DNA of 64,000 nucleotides from assembly GCA_965214285.1 (NCBI GenBank), contig OZ243946.1:1798001-1862000 (forward strand). The letters are read 5' to 3'. How positions within the stretch are numbered: position 1 is the stretch's first letter; each line of letters begins with the position of its first letter. A model generated the notes under the pieces. The model was not told the DNA's origin, ran no database searches, and saw only the letters and a program-made list of their open reading frames with translations. The position numbers and the translations under genes were made by a program. This stretch comes from G963422745 sp965214285 (GTDB lineage Bacteria > Actinomycetota > Acidimicrobiia > Acidimicrobiales > Aldehydirespiratoraceae). Of the stretch, positions 58,977 to 64,000 are shown piece by piece.

Positions 58977-60383
58977 CTACAGCGGCGGACGGCGCTGGTG
59001 CAGCGGGTTGGCCGCTTCCAGGGCGGCCGCGATCTCCAGCAGGCGCCGCTCAGAGCGCACCGGCGCCACGAGCTGCACCCCGGCGGGCAGCCCGTCGGCG
59101 GTGAAGCCGGCCGGGATCGAGATGGCCGGGCAGCCCGTCGGCGTGATCACGCAGTTCGACATCATCGGGCTCAAGTAATCCGCCATCGGCTCTCCCTCGA
59201 TCTCGGTCGGGTACTCGACCTCGACGGGGAACGGCGCCACCTGGGTGGCGGGCAGCGCCAGGACGTCGACCTCGGCGAACACCCGGGTCATCTCGTTGTG
59301 AAGGCCCACCCTGAGCCGCTCGGCGGTCAGCACGTCGTCGACCGTCAGGCGCCGGCCGTAGGCGATGTTGTCGCGCACGGTCTGCTTGAGCAGATGATGG
59401 CTGTCGGCGGCGATGTCTGCGCCGAGGTTGGCATAGCCGAGGCCGCGCATCACCCGGAACACGTACTCCGCGTCGGAGAGGTCGACCTGCGTCTCGGCGA
59501 GGCTCCCGCCGACTTCGGTCACCCGCTCGGCGGCGGCGCGTGCCAAGGCGAGCTGCTCGGGCTCACATGCCAAGAGGCCCAGGTCGCCCGCCCAGCCGAG
59601 TGTGGCATCAGTCGCGCCAGGCAGCGGATCCGCGAAGACCGAAGGGTCGTCGCTGAGGCTGATCGGGTCGCGGGGATCGGCCCCGGCCAGCACCGACAGC
59701 AACAAGGCGGCGTCGCTCACGCTGCGCCCCATCGGGCCCTGCACGCCGAGGCGCAGGTAGTGGCTCGACGCCAGGGGCTCCGCCGGCACCCGGCCCAGCG
59801 AGGGGCGCAGCCCGACCACGTTGTTCCAGGATGCGGGGTTGCGAAGCGACCCGCCGAGGTCCGAGCCGTCGGCCAGAGGCAGCATGCGCGCCGCCAGCGC
59901 CGCCGCTGCGCCGCCCGAGGAGCCGCCTGCGCTGCGGGTCAGGTCCCAGGGGTTGCGCGTCACGCCGTAGACGGCGTTGAAGGTGTGGGACCCGGTGCCG
60001 AACTCAGGCGTGTTGGTCTTGGCGACGATCACCGCTCCGGCCGCCCGCAGGCGCTCGGCCACGATGCCGTCGCGGGCCGCGGGCGCGGCCGGCGTGAGCA
60101 GCGAGCCCATGCGGGTCGGCAGGCCGGCCACTGCCTCGAGATCCTTGACGGCCACCGCCAGCCCGTGGAGCGGGCCGCGCTGAGCCGGGTCCAGCGAGTC
60201 GGCAGCCTCGGCGTCGGCGAGCGCCTCGCTGCGGGGCCGCATCGCCACCAAGGCGTTGACGGCGCCGTTGACCTCCTCGATGCGGTCCAGGTGGGCGGCG
60301 ACCGCCGCTCGGGCGCTGACTTCGCCTGAGCGGGTGAGGCTCGCCAGCTCCGTCGCAGAGAGCCAGATCAGGTCGTCGCTCAT
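58977..60383 (-). CDS. Amidase signature family hydrolase
   Basis: 468 aa from ATG 60383 (MSDDLIWLSATELASL). The Ser-cis-Ser-Lys triad is visible: Lys in GLAVAVKDLEA, the cis-Ser in RSAGGSSGGAAAALA, and the nucleophile Ser in GSDLGGSLRNPAS. Amidase signature enzymes hydrolyse amides. The sequence lacks the neighbours expected for GatA of the Glu-tRNA amidotransferase, so it is more likely a stand-alone amidase. Substrate unknown. Confidence 0.87.
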   Translation of the reverse strand: MSDDLIWLSATELASLTRSGEVSARAAVAAHLDRIEEVNGAVNALVAMRPRSEALADAEAADSLDPAQRGPLHGLAVAVKDLEAVAGLPTRMGSLLTPAAPAARDGIVAERLRAAGAVIVAKTNTPEFGTGSHTFNAVYGVTRNPWDLTRSAGGSSGGAAAALAARMLPLADGSDLGGSLRNPASWNNVVGLRPSLGRVPAEPLASSHYLRLGVQGPMGRSVSDAALLLSVLAGADPRDPISLSDDPSVFADPLPGATDATLGWAGDLGLLACEPEQLALARAAAERVTEVGGSLAETQVDLSDAEYVFRVMRGLGYANLGADIAADSHHLLKQTVRDNIAYGRRLTVDDVLTAERLRVGLHNEMTRVFAEVDVLALPATQVAPFPVEVEYPTEIEGEPMADYLSPMMSNCVITPTGCPAISIPAGFTADGLPAGVQLVAPVRSERRLLEIAAALEAANPLHQRRPPL

Positions 60384-60581
60384 CGCCGGGGAATCGTCGC
60401 CGCTTCGTCGCTCACCCGCGGAGTATCGCAGGCCGTCTGCGCTGCGGGCGAGATCGAGGGCAGGCTGCTGCCGGCGCTGCGGGCGAGCCGTCTGCCAGTG
60501 CGGGCGAGCCGTCTGCGGCATCGAGCGAGCCCAAACGGGGCCGGCGGCCGGACAGGGGATGCGCCAAGAGCCGCGGATGCG

Positions 60582-60587
60582 TTATCT
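60582..60587 (+). promoter_or_regulatory. -10 element for leaderless gcvH
   Basis: TTATCT lies 7 nt before the gcvH ATG (60595). No Shine-Dalgarno fits in between, so transcription probably starts at or next to the ATG, giving a leaderless message as is common in actinobacteria. Confidence 0.5.
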
Positions 60588-60594
60588 TCACGCC

Positions 60595-60978
60595 ATGAAC
60601 GTGCCCGAAGACCTGCGCTACTCCACGGATCACGAATGGGTCCGGGTCATCGACGACTGCGAAGTCCTAGTGGGCATCACCGACTACGCCCAGGACGCCC
60701 TCGGCGACGTGGTGTACGTGGACCTGCCGGCCACTCGTGCCGTCGTCGAAGCGGGGGAGGTCTTCGGCGAGATCGAGTCCACCAAGTCGGTGTCGGAGCT
60801 GTACGCCCCGGTGTCGGGCCGGATCCTCGATTCCAACGACGACTTGGACATCGAGCCCGCGCGCGTGAACTCCGATCCCTACGGCGAGGGCTGGATGGTC
60901 CAGATGGACATGAGCGACCCCTCCGAGCTCGACGACCTGCTCGACGCGGCCGCTTACGCGGCCCTGATCGAGGGCTGA
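60595..60978 (+). CDS. gcvH: Glycine cleavage system H protein
   Basis: 127 aa from ATG 60595 (MNVPEDLRYSTDHEWV); an in-frame ATG six codons earlier is possible but would overlap the -10 element. The lipoyl-lysine is in GEIESTKSVSELYAP (about residue 63). It shuttles the aminomethyl group between the P and T proteins. First gene of the conserved actinobacterial block shared with mycobacterial gcvH-garA. Confidence 0.95.
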   Translation: MNVPEDLRYSTDHEWVRVIDDCEVLVGITDYAQDALGDVVYVDLPATRAVVEAGEVFGEIESTKSVSELYAPVSGRILDSNDDLDIEPARVNSDPYGEGWMVQMDMSDPSELDDLLDAAAYAALIEG

Positions 60979-60988
60979 GCGGGCGGCG

Positions 60989-61561
60989 ATGCTCAAGCTC
61001 TGCCTGGCCTGCGGTCACGGCAACGCCGCCGATGCCCTCTACTGCTCGTCGTGCGGGATAGCGATCGAGGCATCGTCGCCTCCGCCGGCGGCGTCGTCGG
61101 GGCCGCCCGACGATCCGACAACGGAGGTGAGCGCCGTGGCAGACGGTGACGACGACAACGCCGGCAGCGACGGCGCTGCTCAGGCCGGCGCAGGCACAGC
61201 CGGCCCCGGCGCAGGCTCGCAAGAGACCCCCGCAGCATCCGGCAGGGCGGCATTCGGGGCGGACCAGGGCCTGTTCGTGGTGCGCCAGGGTCCCAAGGCA
61301 GGTGCCCGCTATGCCCTCGACGACGATCTGGTCACCGTGGGCCGTCACCCGCAGAGCACCATCTTCCTCGACGACATCACCGTGTCGCGGCGCCATGCCG
61401 AGGTCCGCCGCAGCCAGTCCGTCTATGCGGTGCGAGACGTGGGATCGCTCAACGGCACCTACGTCAACCGCAAGCGGGTCGAGGAGGCAGCCCTGACCGA
61501 CGGCGACGAGATCCAGATCGGCAGGTTCAAGCTCGTGTTCATGCACGGCACCCGCCGATGA
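60989..61561 (+). CDS. garA: FHA-domain protein, GarA/OdhI-like
   Basis: 190 aa. An N-terminal zinc-ribbon CxxC...CxxC (CLACGHGN...CSSCG), a disordered Ala/Gly linker with an early Thr-Thr pair (about 44-45) that could be the kinase site, then a C-terminal FHA domain with GRHPQSTI, DDITVSRRHAEV and GSLNGTYVN. GarA/OdhI, when unphosphorylated, inhibits 2-oxoglutarate dehydrogenase and tunes glutamate metabolism. The zinc ribbon is an addition compared with mycobacterial GarA. 10 nt after gcvH. Confidence 0.82.
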   Translation: MLKLCLACGHGNAADALYCSSCGIAIEASSPPPAASSGPPDDPTTEVSAVADGDDDNAGSDGAAQAGAGTAGPGAGSQETPAASGRAAFGADQGLFVVRQGPKAGARYALDDDLVTVGRHPQSTIFLDDITVSRRHAEVRRSQSVYAVRDVGSLNGTYVNRKRVEEAALTDGDEIQIGRFKLVFMHGTRR

Positions 61562-61571
61562 GCGACGGCCC

Positions 61572-62177
61572 ATGAGCGACGATCCGTACTACTCGATCGG
61601 GGAGGTGCTGAGCCTGTTGCAGGCCGAGCATCCCGAGCTCACTTTGTACCGGATCCGGGCGATGGAGGAGGAGGGGCTCATAGAACCCGAGCGCACTCCG
61701 TCGGGCTACCGCAAGTACAGCGCGGAGGACGTGGAGCGGCTGCGCTGGGTGCTCAGCGGGCGAGCCGACGAGCAGCGTGCCGAGCAGCAGGTCTTCGTGG
61801 GCGCCGTGAGCATGACCGCCGGCGAGCTGGCCTCGGCTGTGGGGACCGACCAGCGCTTCGTGGCTGAGCTGACCCGGCTCGGCATCATCGAGGCCATCGA
61901 TACCGAGAACGGCGATGTCTACGACGAGCACTCGCTGGTCATCGCCAAGGCTGCCGTCCGGCTCAACAGCCACGGCCTCGAGCCGCGTCACCTGCGCATG
62001 TACAAGGTGGCGACCGACCGCGAGGCAGGGATCCTGCGCCAGCTCTTCGGGGCCAGGCTGTCACGGCGCGGGGCCAGGCGCGACCAGGCCCGTGCCGAGC
62101 TCGGCGAGATGGTGCTGCTGGGGGAGTCGCTGCGGCGTGCGCTGATGCGACGCGACTTCGGCGAGGAGATCGGCTGA
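61572..62177 (+). CDS. ftsR: MerR-family transcriptional regulator, FtsR-like
   Basis: 201 aa. N-terminal winged helix YYSIGEVLSLLQAEHPELTL, then RIRAMEEEGLIEPERTPSGY and RKYSAEDVERLRWVL, all typical of MerR. The C-terminal part matches the FtsR (Rv1828) type. This regulator controls ftsZ-region genes in Corynebacterium. Located 10 nt after the FHA gene, in the order found across Actinomycetota. Confidence 0.85.
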   Translation: MSDDPYYSIGEVLSLLQAEHPELTLYRIRAMEEEGLIEPERTPSGYRKYSAEDVERLRWVLSGRADEQRAEQQVFVGAVSMTAGELASAVGTDQRFVAELTRLGIIEAIDTENGDVYDEHSLVIAKAAVRLNSHGLEPRHLRMYKVATDREAGILRQLFGARLSRRGARRDQARAELGEMVLLGESLRRALMRRDFGEEIG

Positions 62178-62285
62178 GCGCAGCGCCCTGCCAGTTCGGG
62201 CACCGCCCAGACCAGCCCAGACGCAGACGCCGGCCTCGCCTCGGCGTCCCTGCCGAGCGAGCCGCAGCGCCCTACACTGGCGGGC

Positions 62286-62795
62286 GTGGATTCGCAGATC
62301 ATCGAGCTGGAGCTCATCGGCGTGCGCGTCGAGGTGCCCGCCAACGCCCCGATGGTCCTGCTGCGCGAACGCCCCGACAGCAGGCGGATCCTGCCGATCT
62401 TCATAGGCGCCGCAGAGGCCCAGGCCATCGCCTTGGCCCTCGACGGCATCGAGACGCCCCGCCCGATGACCCACGACCTGATGAGCGAGATGCTCGCCGA
62501 GCTGGGGGCGCGGCTCGAACGCGTGGTGATCACCGAGATCCAGGAGAAGACCTTCTTCGCCCAGCTGCACCTGCGCAGAGCCGACGAGGAGCAGCTCGTC
62601 GTCAACAGCCGCTCCTCTGACGCCATCGCCCTGGCCGTGCGGGTCGGCTGCAAGATCTACGCCGATGCCGAGGTCGTCGAGGAGGCGGGCTTCTTGGAGG
62701 ACTCCGCCGGCCCGCCCGTCGAGCGGCCCGAGGAGGTCGTCGAGGAGTTCAAGGAGTTCCTCGAGAACCTCTCTCCCGAGGACTTCTCGGACTGA
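62286..62795 (+). CDS. Bifunctional nuclease (DUF151) family protein
   Basis: 169 aa from a GTG at 62286. The BFN domain is visible as VLLRERPDSRRILPIFIGAA and AEAQAIALALDGIETPRP, and SRSSDAIALAVRVGC. The C-terminal tail is acidic (EEVVEEFKEFLENL). The Rv1829 orthologue occupies the same place between the two MerR genes in mycobacteria. Nuclease activity of this actinobacterial group is not certain. Confidence 0.88.
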   Translation: MDSQIIELELIGVRVEVPANAPMVLLRERPDSRRILPIFIGAAEAQAIALALDGIETPRPMTHDLMSEMLAELGARLERVVITEIQEKTFFAQLHLRRADEEQLVVNSRSSDAIALAVRVGCKIYADAEVVEEAGFLEDSAGPPVERPEEVVEEFKEFLENLSPEDFSD

Positions 62796-62886
62796 CCACG
62801 GCCGATTCTGCGTCTGCCTGACGGGCCTGGACGGGTCTGACCGGAGGCTGAGAAATGGCCTTGCGGACGGCAGGGGAAGCCTCGAG

Positions 62887-62915
62887 TTGACTCTCAGCCG
62901 TCGGTTCCGTAAGGT
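62887..62915 (+). promoter_or_regulatory. Promoter candidate for the second MerR gene
   Basis: TTGACT (62887-62892) and TAAGGT (62110-62115 offset within the window: 62910-62915) with a 17-bp spacer. It lies about 60 bp upstream of the ATG at 62976, which has a strong AAGGGGGG ribosome-binding site. Confidence 0.5.
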
Positions 62916-62975
62916 TTGGGTCTGCGTCACACGCGCGTAATTGCGCTTGCGTGACCAAGAATCAAGGGGGGAACC

Positions 62976-63458
62976 ATGTACGAGGCCGGATTCAGCGGGC
63001 CGCAGACCGCCAAGATCGTCGGCATCACGTACCGCCAGCTCGACTACTGGACCCGGACCGACCTGATCCGCTCGTCGCTCAACGACGCAGCCGGCTCGGG
63101 CAGCCGCCGGGTCTACAGCTACAGCGACCTGCTCGAGATCAAGGTCGTCAAGAAGCTGCTCGACTCGGGCATCCGCCTGGAGGTGGTGCGCAAGGTGTTC
63201 GACTACATCACCGACCAGCTCGACGCCGACATCGCCACAGCCAGCCTCGTGATCAGCGGGTCGAGCTGCGTGCTGGTGCACTCGGGCCAGGAGCTCTGGG
63301 ACGTCACCCAGAGCGGCCAGGGCGTCTTCAACACGGTGATGCCGCTGGCGCCGGTGAAGTCCGACGTCGACGACCAGATCGTGTCGCTGTATCCCGAGGT
63401 CGCCTTCGAGGCCGCCGCGGAGGACGAGGCCCTGGCGCCCGCAGCGAGCCAAGCCTGA
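62976..63458 (+). CDS. MerR-family transcriptional regulator (Rv1830-like)
   Basis: 160 aa. FSGPQTAKIVGITYRQLDYW then TRTDLIRSS is the MerR helix-turn-helix with the typical RQLDYWTRT turn. SRRVYSYSDLLEIKVVKKLL is the wing/second part. The C-terminal half is the small alpha/beta domain of the Rv1830 type, with no metal-binding Cys. In mycobacteria the orthologue is near gcvB and the bifunctional nuclease gene, as here. Good ribosome-binding site and a consensus-like promoter upstream. Confidence 0.87.
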   Translation: MYEAGFSGPQTAKIVGITYRQLDYWTRTDLIRSSLNDAAGSGSRRVYSYSDLLEIKVVKKLLDSGIRLEVVRKVFDYITDQLDADIATASLVISGSSCVLVHSGQELWDVTQSGQGVFNTVMPLAPVKSDVDDQIVSLYPEVAFEAAAEDEALAPAASQA

Positions 63459-63498
63459 GCCAGCCCCCGCCGTCGGCTGCCGAGGGCTGCCAGGCCCG

Positions 63499-64000
63499 AT
63501 GACAGGCGCCGACTCGCCGCCGGCTGAGCTGCGGCGCTCGCCGCTTCATCACCTGCATTTGGCCCTGGGCGCCAAGATGGTGCCCTTCGGCGGCTGGGAG
63601 ATGCCGCTGAGCTACCCGACGGGCACCATCGCCGAGCATCTGGGCTGCCGGGGCGACTCGGCGATCTTCGACGTGAGCCATCTAGGCACTGTGCGTGTCG
63701 ACGGCCCGGGCGCCTTCGAGGCGCTGCAGCGGGCGTTCAGCAACGACCTCGGGCGCATCGGGGCGGGCCGCGCCCAGTACACGCACCTGCTCGATCCCGA
63801 CGACGCCTCGGTGCTCGACGACGTGATCGTCTGGTGGCTCGACGACGGGCGCTTCGAGGCGATGCCCAACGCCTCCAACACGGCCCGCGTGAGCGAGGCG
63901 CTCAGCGAGACGCTCGGCGAGAGCGGCATGGCCGGGGAGGGCGCGGCCGTCGATGTCGAGGACGTGACCTCGCAGCGTGCGCTGCTGGCGGTCCAGGGCC
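63499..64000 (+). CDS. gcvT: Glycine cleavage system T protein (3' partial)
   Basis: About 167 residues before the window ends; the frame is open to the edge. From ATG 63499: LHHLHLALGAKMVPFGGWEM, GDSAIFDVSHLG, GAGRAQYTHLLDP and NASNTARVSEAL, all GcvT N-terminal blocks (tetrahydrofolate-binding aminomethyltransferase). It transfers the methylene from H protein-bound aminomethyl to tetrahydrofolate. Completes the glycine cleavage theme started by gcvH. Confidence 0.93.
   Translation, partial: MTGADSPPAELRRSPLHHLHLALGAKMVPFGGWEMPLSYPTGTIAEHLGCRGDSAIFDVSHLGTVRVDGPGAFEALQRAFSNDLGRIGAGRAQYTHLLDPDDASVLDDVIVWWLDDGRFEAMPNASNTARVSEALSETLGESGMAGEGAAVDVEDVTSQRALLAVQG

Noticed and set aside
1..64000. 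tRNA and rRNA genes
   Set aside because: I looked for conserved tRNA arms and rRNA signatures and found none that I could support by eye; a covariance-model scan would be decisive.

Overview
The window is about 64 kb of very GC-rich DNA from an actinobacterium, most plausibly an uncultured marine or host-associated member of the Acidimicrobiia. The strongest marker is the right-hand block gcvH - FHA/GarA-like - MerR - bifunctional nuclease - MerR - gcvT, an order typical of Actinomycetota. Many GTG starts, 1-4 nt ORF overlaps and a leaderless-looking gcvH fit this. A DddP-like DMSP lyase next to betaine-type demethylation genes suggests a habitat with marine osmolytes. The species cannot be named from sequence alone.

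Layout. 0-2.3 kb: diaphorase and ferredoxin subunits of an FdsA-type formate dehydrogenase; the second stops before the catalytic domain. 2.3-5.2 kb (minus): a MacAB-like ABC exporter. 5.4-8.8 kb (minus): a DUF1330 protein and a B12 mutase operon (large subunit, B12 subunit, MeaB) whose active-site residues match isobutyryl-CoA mutase. 8.9-14.5 kb: two acyl-CoA dehydrogenases, an intact IS481-family element in an NCTAGN site, and two paralogous lipoproteins. 14.8-18.7 kb: a three-subunit molybdenum hydroxylase with a MoaD-like protein. 18.7-22.3 kb: secreted proteins including a phospholipase A2-like enzyme and a duplicated lipoprotein pair. 22.3-31.4 kb: an MFS transporter, a SET-domain protein, and a methylated-osmolyte block (MttB-like protein, Rieske oxygenase, dimethylglycine-dehydrogenase-like flavoprotein, DddP-like protein). 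31.5-34.9 kb: a second MacAB-like exporter. 35.0-37.3 kb: two more lipoprotein paralogues, then two poly-G tracts. 37.6-42.2 kb: a 2OG-Fe(II) oxygenase, a FAD amine oxidoreductase, a SelD whose catalytic Cys codon is an in-frame TGA (selenocysteine), and a nitronate-monooxygenase-like enzyme. 42.3-48.1 kb: an accessory, partly lower-GC region with two AAA/DUF4143 ATPases, each preceded by 23-bp-period tandem repeats, and a second IS481 copy between two broken genes. 48.3-52.1 kb: a cobalamin riboswitch driving B12 import and a corrinoid adenosyltransferase. 52.2-60.4 kb: a PLP decarboxylase, a membrane protein, HIT protein, CDP-alcohol phosphatidyltransferase, secreted proteins and an amidase. 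60.6-64 kb: the glycine-cleavage/GarA/MerR block.

How it fits together. B12 uptake and adenosylation (48.3-52.1 kb) would supply the mutase at 7.2-8.8 kb, which with the acyl-CoA dehydrogenases fits branched- or short-chain acyl-CoA metabolism. The osmolyte block would release C1 units and sarcosine/glycine that the glycine cleavage genes could use. Seven secreted or lipoprotein paralogues share a repeated Cys-Met...Gly-aromatic motif and form the most striking uncharacterised family in the window.
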